From NCBI GenBank assembly GCA_003979035.1, contig RXOA01000002.1:1-27617 (forward strand): DNA of 27,617 nucleotides, in the 5' to 3' direction. Each line of letters opens with the position of its first letter. Position 1 is the stretch's first letter. A program made the position numbers and the translations under genes. The notes beneath the pieces were generated by a model that ran no database searches, had not been told where the DNA came from, and was given only the letters and a program-made list of their open reading frames with translations. This document shows positions 1 through 7,742 of the stretch, in pieces. Source of the DNA: Candidatus Bipolaricaulota bacterium. Its GTDB lineage: Bacteria; Bipolaricaulota; Bipolaricaulia; UBA7950; UBA9294.

Positions 1-533
1 CGGCGGCGGCGGAGCTCGTCGTGGAACAGGAAGGGCGGGTGGACTTTCTTGTCTGCAATGCCGGGGTCGCGCGCGATCGGCTGATGCTTCGCCTGAGTGA
101 GCCGCTGTGGGATCAGGTGCTCGACGTGAATCTCAAAGGCGCGTATCTGTGTATCCGTGCGCTGCTGCGATCGCTTCTTCGCTCTCCGGACGGCGCGATC
201 GTCTGCATGGGATCGGTGGTCGGCGAAATGGGAAACGCAGGGCAAACGAACTACGCAGCGGCGAAAGCCGGCCTGGAGGGCATGGTTCGCAGCCTTGCCA
301 AGGAAGTGGGTGGCCGTGGACTCCGAGTCAATGTTCTTGCGCCAGGATTCGTAGCGACCGACATGACGGCAAAGCTCAGCGAAGACTGGAAAGGAGAATT
401 GCTGGAGAGGATACCGCTTGGACGTGTCGCTGAACCCAAGGAAATCGCAGACGTTGCGGCGTTCTTGCTTTCGCATCGGGCTTCCTATATAACTGGGCAA
501 GTCATTGGCGTAAACGGGGGATTATTCCCCTAG
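1..533 (+). CDS. fabG: 3-oxoacyl-ACP reductase FabG, 5'-truncated by window edge
   Basis: NADPH-dependent reduction of 3-oxoacyl-ACP to 3-hydroxyacyl-ACP in the cytosolic type II fatty-acid synthase. The reading frame is open to the left edge (the first codons read AAAELV before the GTG at 21), so the N-terminal Rossmann half with the TGxxxGIG motif lies outside the window. Visible are the SDR NAG motif (VCNAG), the conserved Asn in the DVNLKG segment, the catalytic Ser in MGSVVG and the Tyr-x3-Lys pair in NYAAAK. The C-terminal ITGQVIGVNGG block is typical of FabG. The gene lies 32 nt upstream of acpP, the classical fabG-acpP order, which supports FabG over a generic SDR. Confidence 0.93.
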   Translation, partial: AAAELVVEQEGRVDFLVCNAGVARDRLMLRLSEPLWDQVLDVNLKGAYLCIRALLRSLLRSPDGAIVCMGSVVGEMGNAGQTNYAAAKAGLEGMVRSLAKEVGGRGLRVNVLAPGFVATDMTAKLSEDWKGELLERIPLGRVAEPKEIADVAAFLLSHRASYITGQVIGVNGGLFP

Positions 534-565
534 CCATGCGAAACAGAAGGGGGAGGTAACGGCGT

Positions 566-814
566 ATGAGCGAGATTGCGGATCGAGTGAGATCTGTAAT
601 ATCCGACCAGCTCATGGTCGATCTCGAAGAGGTCCTGGATGAGTCTTCGTTCGTCGAGGACTTGGGAGCCGACTCGTTAGACACGGTAGAGCTGATCATG
701 GAGTTCGAGGACGAGTTTGGGGTTGAGATTTCCGACGAGGATGCGGAGAAGATCTCCACAGTGGGGGAAGCGATCGCCTACCTTGAGAAACTCGTCGACA
801 GCAAGAGCGAATAG
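566..814 (+). CDS. acpP: acyl carrier protein AcpP
   Basis: Carries the growing acyl chain on 4'-phosphopantetheine in fatty-acid synthesis. The protein has 82 residues, is strongly acidic as the family is, and contains the phosphopantetheine attachment motif GADSLD with the modified Ser in DSL. The ATG at 566 follows a GGGAGGTAA ribosome-binding site. It sits directly behind fabG and in front of an intrinsic terminator, so the fab operon probably ends here. Confidence 0.97.
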   Translation: MSEIADRVRSVISDQLMVDLEEVLDESSFVEDLGADSLDTVELIMEFEDEFGVEISDEDAEKISTVGEAIAYLEKLVDSKSE

Positions 815-836
815 CCTGATTCGAATTGGCTTTCAG

Positions 837-865
837 GGGACAGCGGATGTCGTGCTGTCCCTTTT
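837..865 (+). terminator. intrinsic terminator after acpP
   Basis: The 8-bp perfect stem GGGACAGC (837-844) / GCTGTCCC (854-861) with a 9-nt loop is followed by TTTT. It lies 23 nt after the acpP stop and would end the fab transcript. Confidence 0.8.
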
Positions 866-927
866 CGCATTACGGATGCATCTCTGGAGTGCTGCAAGGG
901 AAAACAAACGCGGACGAGGTGATGCGA

Positions 928-1416
928 ATGCGGCAGGGAGAGCGTCGAGGTGGTGTAGGGCAGGAGAGCATCAACCCCTATTTCGAAGGAGCGAAGTACC
1001 CGGAGCCGACGGTTTGCCCTCGTTGCGGGCTCATGTACCAAACCGGTAGGTGGCAAGTCGTCGAGAAGCCGTCGGGAAAACCTGCGCACCGACATCATTG
1101 CCCGGCCTGTCGCCGGGCGATCGATCGATACCCCGCCGGATGGGTTTATCTGTCGGGGGACTACATGACGGCGCATCGCGAAGAGATTCTGAGCATCGCA
1201 CGAAACCAGGAGTCGGCGGCCGCGGCCTCCCGCCCACTGCAGCGGATTCTCTGGATTGAGCAGCAGGCGGAGCGAGTCGAGATCGCCACGACCAATCGGC
1301 ATCTCGCCGAGCGGATTGGCAAGGCGATCGAGGGCGCATGCAAGGGAACGCTTCAAGTGAAACGTGCTCCCAATGCTCCCCTTGCGCGGGTGTACTGGGA
1401 GCGAAACAGCTTCTGA
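928..1416 (+). CDS. BCAM0308 family zinc-ribbon protein
   Basis: A 162-residue cytosolic protein of the BCAM0308 type; biochemical role unknown to me. The N-terminal part carries a Cys4 zinc-ribbon, PTVCPRCG ... HHCPACRR, followed by DRYPAGWVYLSGDY and a segment with REEILSIARN and TTNRHLAERIGKAIE that is characteristic of this family. I chose the ATG at 928 because GAGGTG lies 7 nt upstream; the ATG at 922 touches that site, and the TTG at 826 would begin before the acpP terminator hairpin. The gene begins after the terminator and is 12 nt from the next gene, so it may start the following transcription unit. The family assignment is from memory of the conserved blocks. The zinc ribbon itself is plain in the sequence. 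Confidence 0.8.
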   Translation: MRQGERRGGVGQESINPYFEGAKYPEPTVCPRCGLMYQTGRWQVVEKPSGKPAHRHHCPACRRAIDRYPAGWVYLSGDYMTAHREEILSIARNQESAAAASRPLQRILWIEQQAERVEIATTNRHLAERIGKAIEGACKGTLQVKRAPNAPLARVYWERNSF

Positions 1417-1428
1417 GATCGGATCGAC

Positions 1429-2316
1429 ATGGATGCTCCATGTGAGCGCATCGCGAACGGCCTTGAGCCGGCGATGCGTGTTGTTCTTTCCAGCAGGAAG
1501 GCGGACTGCACGCAAATGGTGATTCCGACGGAAATTGATCTTGCCAAAGCTCTTCAGGTAAGCATTGCCGCGGCAGAGGCTGCGGGTGAGCTGATCAGAC
1601 GTGGATTGGGATGCCCGAAGTCCGTACGCGCAAAGGAGACCTCGAACGACTTCGTGACGGACGTGGATCGCGCGGCCGAAGCAATCATCCTTGACCAGTT
1701 GCTCGATGCGTATCCTTTGTTCAGCGTGCTCAGCGAAGAAGCGGGAGAAACGCTGCGAGTGGCTGACTGGGCATGGATTGTCGATCCGATTGACGGCACA
1801 ACGAACCTCATCCGTGGGATCCCGCATGTCTCCGTTTCGATCGCCCTGGCGCACCGACGACAGCCCATGGTTGCGTGTATCCATGACCCGCTTCGGCGGG
1901 AGACGTACACGGCGATCTCCGGGCAAGGGGCGCGGAGGAATGGCGTGGCGATCCAGGTTTCGCCGACGGACTCTCTCGGAAGGGCGATTCTTGTTGTCGG
2001 GTTCTCCAAGGTGCGACGGCGAGCTGCGTTGATGATTGAAGGGACGCGATCTCTGCTTGATGCTTCGGGGGGGCTGCGCACGACCGGTTCGGCATGTCTG
2101 GATCTCGCCTACGTTGCTTGCGGGCGCGTCGATGGCATGTGGTACGCGGGGCTTTCCATGTGGGATGTCGCGGCAGGGATGCTGCTGGTGGCCGAAGCCG
2201 GCGGACATGTCTCCGCTCCATCGGGTGCTCCGCTCGTCGATCCCGAGGCGGGAATCATTGCATCGAACGGCGCATTGCACATGCAGATTCTTCACGCGAT
2301 CCGAGGTCGGCAGTGA
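1429..2316 (+). CDS. inositol monophosphatase family protein (SuhB-like)
   Basis: Mg2+-dependent sugar or polyol phosphatase of the IMPase/SuhB/CysQ superfamily. Metal ligands are all present: Glu-Glu in SEEAGE (about residue 103), the DPIDGTTN motif (119-126) and WDVAAG near the C terminus. Length is 295 residues if the ATG at 1429 is used; the family is usually 260-275, so the ATG at 1516 (starting MVIPTEIDLAK) may be the true start, although neither has a strong ribosome site. Substrate (inositol-1-phosphate, fructose-1,6-bisphosphate or PAP) cannot be told from sequence. Its stop overlaps the GTG of the methyltransferase (GTGA), so the two are translationally coupled. Confidence 0.9.
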   Translation: MDAPCERIANGLEPAMRVVLSSRKADCTQMVIPTEIDLAKALQVSIAAAEAAGELIRRGLGCPKSVRAKETSNDFVTDVDRAAEAIILDQLLDAYPLFSVLSEEAGETLRVADWAWIVDPIDGTTNLIRGIPHVSVSIALAHRRQPMVACIHDPLRRETYTAISGQGARRNGVAIQVSPTDSLGRAILVVGFSKVRRRAALMIEGTRSLLDASGGLRTTGSACLDLAYVACGRVDGMWYAGLSMWDVAAGMLLVAEAGGHVSAPSGAPLVDPEAGIIASNGALHMQILHAIRGRQ

Positions 2317-3245
2317 GCTTCACGAACGTGATTCCGCCGGAGAGCAGTCTCTATCGCTACAAGGGCCTGGTCGACGATTGGGGTGCGTTCACCGAGGCGC
2401 TTGGTGCGCCGCTTCCGGCAAGTCTGCGAGTCCAGACCGGGAAGATCTCTCCCGCTGACCTTGGGGCGCGTCTTGCCCGGCAGGGGATTGTCTCGCATCC
2501 CTGGGAATGGGATCCCGAGATCCTCGTTACCAGCCACGAGTCGGTTGGCGCGACGATTGAGCATTGGCTTGGGCTTTACTACGTGCAAGAGCTGACGCAA
2601 ACCATTCCTGTGAGGGTTCTCGAACCGCAACCGGATGAGTGGATTCTTGACCTGTGTGCGGCTCCCGGAGGTAAGACGACGCAAATTGCAGCGCAGATGG
2701 GGAACCGCGGCGTCCTTGTCGTCAACGAACCTGCGGGCAGGCGTCAGCCGGCGCTGCTTGCGAATCTGACCCGGCTCGAGGTGGCAAACGCCGTTGTGTT
2801 GTCTCGCCGGGGCGAGGAATTCCCGCTGGGGCGAACGTTCGATCGCGTCCTTGTCGACGCCCCATGTTCCGGAGAAGGGACGCTGCGCAAGGACTCTTCA
2901 ATGCGGTTCGGAGCATCCCCTCGGCTGATCGCCCGCATGTCGAAGCTGCAGAAGCTTCTGATCGTACGGGGGTTTGATCTCCTCCGGTCGGGAGGACGCT
3001 TGGTGTACTCCACATGCACCTTCGCGCCCGAAGAGAATGAAGCCGTCATTGCCGAACTTCTCGAACGTCGCGAGCACGCGACGGTTGAGCGGATCACGTT
3101 GGCATGGCCTCATGCAGCCGGGACCTGCCGTTGGAACGGTGCGTCCTATCCGGAATCTGTCGGGGATACGATCCGTGTGTATCCCCACCACCTGAACAGC
3201 GGAGGGGGGTTCGTTGCCAGCATCCGAAGGACCATCGCTGCCTGA
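2313..3245 (+). CDS. RsmB/NOP2-type RNA (cytosine-5) methyltransferase
   Basis: SAM-dependent m5C methyltransferase acting on rRNA or tRNA, 310 residues. Motif I is CAAPGGKT (115-122), motif IV DAPCSGEG with Cys185, and motif VI STCTF with the catalytic Cys235. The N-terminal part is shorter than RsmB and lacks a NusB domain, so it is nearer the archaeal/RsmF-like Nol1 group. The start is GTG 2313, overlapping the upstream stop as GTGA, with GAGGTCGG six bases ahead; a longer open frame upstream lies inside the phosphatase gene and is not coding. Its 3' end overlaps the next gene by 33 nt. The exact target base cannot be given. Confidence 0.88.
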   Translation: MSFTNVIPPESSLYRYKGLVDDWGAFTEALGAPLPASLRVQTGKISPADLGARLARQGIVSHPWEWDPEILVTSHESVGATIEHWLGLYYVQELTQTIPVRVLEPQPDEWILDLCAAPGGKTTQIAAQMGNRGVLVVNEPAGRRQPALLANLTRLEVANAVVLSRRGEEFPLGRTFDRVLVDAPCSGEGTLRKDSSMRFGASPRLIARMSKLQKLLIVRGFDLLRSGGRLVYSTCTFAPEENEAVIAELLERREHATVERITLAWPHAAGTCRWNGASYPESVGDTIRVYPHHLNSGGGFVASIRRTIAA

Positions 3246-3678
3246 GATTCGTCGCTTGCTGATCCATCGATACGGAATCCGCGAGTCGTTTCTGGACACG
3301 CTTCGGTTTGTCGTTCGGAACGACGAGATTTGGGTAACCACCGCACCGGAATCGCACTGGGAGTCGATTGCCTGTCGGCCGGTGGGGATTCGGGCGCTTC
3401 GCCTGATGCCAAGAGGCATCAAGCCAACCAGTGCGTTCTTGATGTTCCTTGGGCGCGAGATCCGTGCAAACCTGGTCGCGATGGATGATCGGGCCGCGTT
3501 CGAGAAGCTGCTTCTCGGAAGGCCTTTGCCGACCGAAGGTGAGGACGGATTCGTCGGCGTGGCTTTCCGCGGCGATGTCATCGGCTGCGGCGAAGTCCGT
3601 CGAGGCGAGCTTCGATTGCTGCTGGCCACCGAGCGACGAAATTCCCTTCTTCATATCCTTCAGCGTGCGTCGGAGTAG
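3214..3678 (+). CDS. NOL1/NOP2/fmu-type RNA-binding domain protein (split C-terminal domain)
   Basis: A 154-residue protein resembling the C-terminal PUA-like domain usually fused behind RsmF/Nol1 methyltransferases (COG3270-like). Supporting blocks are the N-terminal segment HRYGIRESFLD, then GIRALRLMPRGIKPTSAFLMFLG, the LLLGRPLP segment, and FRGDVIGCGEVRRGELRLLL near the end. The start is TTG 3214: GGAGGGG lies 7 nt upstream, inside the end of the methyltransferase gene. This 32-nt overlap means the enzyme and its probable RNA-recognition domain are made as two coupled polypeptides. Inference: it helps the upstream methyltransferase bind rRNA. The family call is fairly sure; the partnership is not proven. 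Confidence 0.75.
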   Translation: MPASEGPSLPEIRRLLIHRYGIRESFLDTLRFVVRNDEIWVTTAPESHWESIACRPVGIRALRLMPRGIKPTSAFLMFLGREIRANLVAMDDRAAFEKLLLGRPLPTEGEDGFVGVAFRGDVIGCGEVRRGELRLLLATERRNSLLHILQRASE

Positions 3679-3806
3679 TCTGTCCGCGATCCATGAAGAC
3701 ACGTGTCTGTTGTCTACGGGGACAGCGGTAATCCAGATCACAGACTCTTGGCGGATACGCAGGTAAAATGGCTCGATGACGAGGAAGCCTGCTCAAGGAG
3801 GTCATG

Positions 3807-6248
3807 ATGCGATTGCCTAAGTCAATAATACTGTGGGGCACGTGCTTGCTGTTGTTCGGTGCAGGTGCGGTGTTCGCCCAGACGGGTGGCGTCTGCCCAC
3901 TTCCGACGCTGGAAACACCTCAGGCGGTCTCCCTTGCCGGCGTCGGCAATGTGGCGATCATTCTGGATGCCTCGAACAGCATGAACGCCATGTTCGACTC
4001 GCGGACACGGCTCGATGCTGCCAAGGATGCTTTGGTCGGGCTATTTGATGTGCTTCCGGAGGGGCTTACCGTTCGTTTGTCCGTCTATGGGCACCGGGTG
4101 GCCAAGGCGGATCAAGTTGCCAGCTGTCAGGACATCGAGCTTCTATTTGGACCGGCGACGTTCAATGATGCGTCCGCGTCCGAGATGGTTACTTCCTTGA
4201 GTCGAATCCAGGCGCAGGGCTTGACTCCGATGGCGTATGCGATTCAGCGGGCGGCGGCCGACCTCGAAGGACTCGAGGGGAAGAGCATCATTGTCCTTCT
4301 GAGCGACGGGGAAGAGACTTGTGATGGAGATCCGTTGGCGATGGCCAGCATGCTTGCAACGATGGATCCGGCGATCGTGCTGCACGTGATCGGCCTGGAT
4401 CTCGAGCCGGCGGCTCGAGACATGCTGACCACCATGACGGCGCTTGCCGATGGGCAGTACGTAGGGGTCAACGCGGCCGGCGACGTCCTTGCTGCGTTGT
4501 TCGAGGTGTTGGGCTCGCAAACGACGCAGCTCCCGGCGGCGACGGGGATCCCGGCGCAGTTCGAATGTTACGGGATCGCCAACCTGATCATCGGAACGGA
4601 AGGCAACGACACGCTGATCGGAACCTCGGGCAACGATCTCATCTACGGGCTCGGCGGAAATGACATGATCATCGGCCTTGAAGGAAACGACATCCTGATT
4701 GGCGGTGACGGAGCCGACGTCATGGAGGGATGCGCCGGCGACGACCTGCTGTTCGGCGAGGCAGGAGATGATCTGGTGTTCGGAGGAATCGGGAACGACA
4801 CAGTGTGCGGTGGTGCCGGGCATGATTCGCTTGAGGGCGAGGAAGGCGAGGATTGGCTCGACGGAGGCACCGGCTGCGACACCCTGCTCGGCGGCCCCGG
4901 ACGCGACCGCCTCAGTGGCGACGCCGGTGATCTGATGCTTGAGGGCGAGATTGTACAAGGTCCTTGCCCAACCTGCGTGACGTGCGCTCCCGGATGCCCG
5001 TCTGTGCCGGTGTGCCCGGTTCCGTCGGAGCCTTGCGCGACAACGCCGATTCCCTGTGTGCGTCAGCCGGTCGATTGCTCGGAGCCCGCGCCGGTCGCTC
5101 CGCCCTCTTCTTGTGGTGAGAAATCGGTCGACGAAGGAGCATGCATCCAGCTGCACGGAACGGTTGCCGACGGTGACTGCAACGTGGTCGAGATCTTGTG
5201 GAGTGCGGACAAGGGGTCGTTCGACGATCCGCGATCGTTGGATCCGATGTACTGCGCTCCGCTGACCTCGTTGTGCGAAGGTGAGGATGCGATCATCAGC
5301 CTAAGAGCGACCGACAGCTGTGGGGCGACTGGAAACGACTCCTTTGTGCTGCGGATCAACAACGTGAATCACAGTCCGACGGTGGATGCAGGGGCTGACG
5401 TCACGGTCGAAGAGGGTGGCACCGTGATGTTGTCCGGACGCGTCTACGACGAAGACGGCGACGCGGTTCGCGTTTCGTGGAGCGTAGAGTGCGGCCGCGG
5501 GACTGTTCACACGCCGACCGCGCTCGAGACCTGTTTCACCGCAGGCTCCACGCCGCATTGCCAAGGAGAGGACGTTGTGCTCACGCTCACGGCGACCGAT
5601 GCGTGCGGAGCGACCGCCCGGGATTCGGTCATCGTTCACGTGAGCAACGTCAACCACGCGCCGATCGCGAATGCCGGTGAAGATCTGTTCATCAACGAGG
5701 GCGACGTGATCATGCTGGTCGGAGAGGCGACGGACGCCGACGGCGATCCGCTTCGGTTCCATTGGTCTGTCGAGTGCGGACATGGCCTCCTTTCGGATAC
5801 GGAATCGCTGTCCACTTGCTTCACGGCGCCGCTCACGGACCGGTGCGACGGCGAGAAGATTACGGTCACCCTAACGGTCACCGATGTGTGCGGTGCGACG
5901 GCCTCCGATTCCGCGGCCATCCACGTTAGCGACGTCAACCACGCGCCCACCGTCGATCTTGGATCGCCGATCAGCGTCATCGAGTGCGGCTCTGTCTGTC
6001 TGGAGTCCGACGTCAGAGATCCAGACGGGGATCCTGTGCAGTATCGCTGGACGGCGACGGCCGGATCGTTCGACAATCCGACCGCTGCGCGGCCGGTGTT
6101 CCATGCCCCATCAACGAGCATCTGTGAAGGCGAAGACGTGTGCATCTCACTCAGCGTGGTTGATCCGTGCGGACTCACCGGATCGGACACGATCATCGTC
6201 CACGTCAGCAACTTGAACCAGGCACCGATTGTGCACGCAGATCCGTAG
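3807..6248 (+). CDS. secreted VWA / RTX-repeat / PKD-like multidomain protein
   Basis: An 813-residue exported protein. AAGGAGGT lies 5 nt before the ATG at 3807; the ATG at 3804 is too close. A signal peptide (h-region IILWGTCLLLFGAGAVF, cleavage near AFA-QT) is followed by a von Willebrand A domain (about 48-240) with an intact MIDAS DASNS (D54, S56, S58) and LSDGEE. Next come about 12 RTX-type calcium-binding nonapeptides of GGxGxDxL form (about 262-382), a Cys/Pro-rich linker with PCPTCVTCAPGCP (about 387-434), and four tandem Ig/PKD-like repeats of about 95 residues (435-805), joined by NVNHAP-type linkers and carrying Cys pairs. Likely a Ca2+-stabilised surface or extracellular adhesion protein. 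The protein stops just after a fifth linker, NQAPIVHADP. A TAAAAT at 3764-3769 could be its -10 box, without a clear -35. Confidence 0.85.
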   Translation: MRLPKSIILWGTCLLLFGAGAVFAQTGGVCPLPTLETPQAVSLAGVGNVAIILDASNSMNAMFDSRTRLDAAKDALVGLFDVLPEGLTVRLSVYGHRVAKADQVASCQDIELLFGPATFNDASASEMVTSLSRIQAQGLTPMAYAIQRAAADLEGLEGKSIIVLLSDGEETCDGDPLAMASMLATMDPAIVLHVIGLDLEPAARDMLTTMTALADGQYVGVNAAGDVLAALFEVLGSQTTQLPAATGIPAQFECYGIANLIIGTEGNDTLIGTSGNDLIYGLGGNDMIIGLEGNDILIGGDGADVMEGCAGDDLLFGEAGDDLVFGGIGNDTVCGGAGHDSLEGEEGEDWLDGGTGCDTLLGGPGRDRLSGDAGDLMLEGEIVQGPCPTCVTCAPGCPSVPVCPVPSEPCATTPIPCVRQPVDCSEPAPVAPPSSCGEKSVDEGACIQLHGTVADGDCNVVEILWSADKGSFDDPRSLDPMYCAPLTSLCEGEDAIISLRATDSCGATGNDSFVLRINNVNHSPTVDAGADVTVEEGGTVMLSGRVYDEDGDAVRVSWSVECGRGTVHTPTALETCFTAGSTPHCQGEDVVLTLTATDACGATARDSVIVHVSNVNHAPIANAGEDLFINEGDVIMLVGEATDADGDPLRFHWSVECGHGLLSDTESLSTCFTAPLTDRCDGEKITVTLTVTDVCGATASDSAAIHVSDVNHAPTVDLGSPISVIECGSVCLESDVRDPDGDPVQYRWTATAGSFDNPTAARPVFHAPSTSICEGEDVCISLSVVDPCGLTGSDTIIVHVSNLNQAPIVHADP

Positions 6249-6279
6249 AGAGGGGCTGCTTTTGTAGCGATTGTCGGCT

Positions 6280-6322
6280 GATCTGCTCCGCCGCTATCGG
6301 GCGGAGCAGATCTTTCTCTCTT
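6280..6322. terminator. strong bidirectional terminator between convergent genes
   Basis: A 13-bp perfect stem, GATCTGCTCCGCC (6280-6292) and GGCGGAGCAGATC (6300-6312), with a 7-nt loop. It is followed by TTTCTCTCTT on the plus strand; an A/T-poor but purine-rich flank lies on the other side. It separates the VWA/RTX gene from the leftward lipoate operon, whose last gene ends inside the loop. Confidence 0.88.
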
Positions 6323-6872
6323 CCGGACACACCGTTCCGGTTGGTCCGAGTTCGGCGAGCACGAGATCCCCGATCGGGTTTGACTGGGCAAGCGCGTAGG
6401 CGACATGCAGGTGAAGACACTTCAGCCGACTCCAATCGGCGATCCCGCCGATCCCGCGCGACAACACGGCTCCCAATCGTAGTTCCTGCTCCAGCCGTGT
6501 CTGATCTTCTCCCGAAAGCAGTTGACGACGGACAGCGATCGCAGCGCGGTGAGATTGATCCAGTGCATCACGAAGGCCGGGTTGCTCGCGTACGCGTTTC
6601 TCGAGGAGGCCGATCATCCCTGCAGCCTCGATCCGTCCGATGTGACGCGACAAGTGCGGACAGGTGAGCCAATAGGTCGTTGGAAACGGCTTGTCATCCA
6701 CGATCGGATAAACGGCGATCACTTGGGGAAAGCCGTAAGGACAGCGGCGAGCGATTCCCAGCAGCCCACGAGGGGTTCGACCGAGCTGCGACTTCAGAAC
6801 GACGGCGTCGGCTACCGTCGGTGGGTCCACGTCGATTCCGCGTACTTGGTGTGCTCCAGATGTTCCGCCCAT
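6294..6872 (-). CDS. DUF501 family protein
   Basis: A 192-residue cytosolic protein of unknown function. DUF501 features are RGLLGIARRCPYGFPQV (around residues 35-50), FPTTYWLTCPHLSRHIGRIEA (around 63-84) and the C-terminal IADWSRLKCLHLHVAYALA with NPIGDLV. The ATG at 6872 has GAGGAG five bases ahead, so the 61-nt overlap with the end of the lipoate-ligase-like gene is real and the two are coupled. The stop codon lies in the loop of the terminator hairpin, so one stem arm encodes the last residues. Placement after lipoate genes does not by itself imply a lipoate role. Confidence 0.82.
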   Translation of the reverse strand: MGGTSGAHQVRGIDVDPPTVADAVVLKSQLGRTPRGLLGIARRCPYGFPQVIAVYPIVDDKPFPTTYWLTCPHLSRHIGRIEAAGMIGLLEKRVREQPGLRDALDQSHRAAIAVRRQLLSGEDQTRLEQELRLGAVLSRGIGGIADWSRLKCLHLHVAYALAQSNPIGDLVLAELGPTGTVCPEERKICSAR

Positions 6873-7675
6873 ACACGCTCCTCGGCGGTGATTGTCCCCA
6901 ATCGAGGGACGGCGTCCAGCGCACCATGAGGTTCATGTGTCGGATCTCCATTCAGATCGTGCTCGATTCCGCGCGCGAGCCCTGGGTCGATTGTGAATCC
7001 GAGCATTGCAGCGAAGCTCCGTACGATTTCGATGACGAGTGTGACGAGGCCCATGCCTCCTTCAACGCCGGCGCGCAGCGTCGCGGGGACGGAACATCGC
7101 GCCCGCAGGAGGTCGTCGATGGATGCAAGCTCCCGCGGCCGGGACGGCGGCCCCAGAGGGGAGTATCCCGGTTGCATCGCGCGGAGCACGGAAGACATCG
7201 GTAGCGGCGGCGGCGAGAGGAGCAGCGTTGCGTGGTAGAGGCGCCGGGCGCTCCGGATGGCCTGCGCCGCTCCAGACAGTTTTCGTGATCCGTCCTCCGT
7301 GAACAGGGCATTGCGCTCGTAGCGGCATTCCACACACAGACGGCGGACAGCTCTCGCAAGCGCCTGTCCACAAGCGGCGTCGAATTGATCCACCGTCTGC
7401 CGCTCCTTCTCCCCCGTTACGATCAGACTGATGTTGAGGTTCCCTGGGTAGTGGAGCACCGTACCGCCACCGCTGCAGCGACGGAAGATGGGGATGTTCT
7501 CGGCCTGACATCGCTGCAGATCGACTTCGTCGCGGATGCGTTGAGATCGTCCGATGACCACCGAGAGCTCATTTCGCCACAACCGAAGCGTGAAGCGCTC
7601 TCGCGATTTGGCGAGAATTGCCTCATCGAGCGCAAGTCCGAACGCTGGATTCGCCGGCCGCAGCTGGACGAGCAC
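6812..7675 (-). CDS. LplA-like lipoate--protein ligase / octanoyl transferase
   Basis: Cytosolic enzyme of the BPL/LplA/LipB superfamily that attaches or transfers lipoate or octanoate to a lipoyl-domain lysine; 287 residues from GTG 7675. Seen are NPAFGLALDEAIL near the N terminus, RRCSGGGTVLHYPGNLNISL (65-84) for lipoyl-AMP binding, and RKLSGAAQAI with the expected Lys132 followed by YHATLLL. GTG 7675 has GGGAG six bases upstream and gives the normal N-terminal length; an ATG at 7768 inside lipA has no ribosome site and would add 31 residues. The C-terminal part (about 190-287) is not a clear LplA accessory domain. It may scavenge lipoate or act as an amidotransferase alongside LipB. Confidence 0.8.
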   Translation of the reverse strand: MLVQLRPANPAFGLALDEAILAKSRERFTLRLWRNELSVVIGRSQRIRDEVDLQRCQAENIPIFRRCSGGGTVLHYPGNLNISLIVTGEKERQTVDQFDAACGQALARAVRRLCVECRYERNALFTEDGSRKLSGAAQAIRSARRLYHATLLLSPPPLPMSSVLRAMQPGYSPLGPPSRPRELASIDDLLRARCSVPATLRAGVEGGMGLVTLVIEIVRSFAAMLGFTIDPGLARGIEHDLNGDPTHEPHGALDAVPRLGTITAEERVWAEHLEHTKYAESTWTHRR

Positions 7676-7742
7676 TCTCAGCTCCCGCGGAAGGCTTGGC
7701 GTGGGCCGATCGGGAGCAACCGGACGGAGTGAACCACTTCCG

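Noticed and set aside
778..2295. Long minus-strand open frame of 505 codons
   Set aside because: It lies antisense to the zinc-ribbon and phosphatase genes, is rich in Arg/Pro/His and has no recognisable motif or ribosome site.
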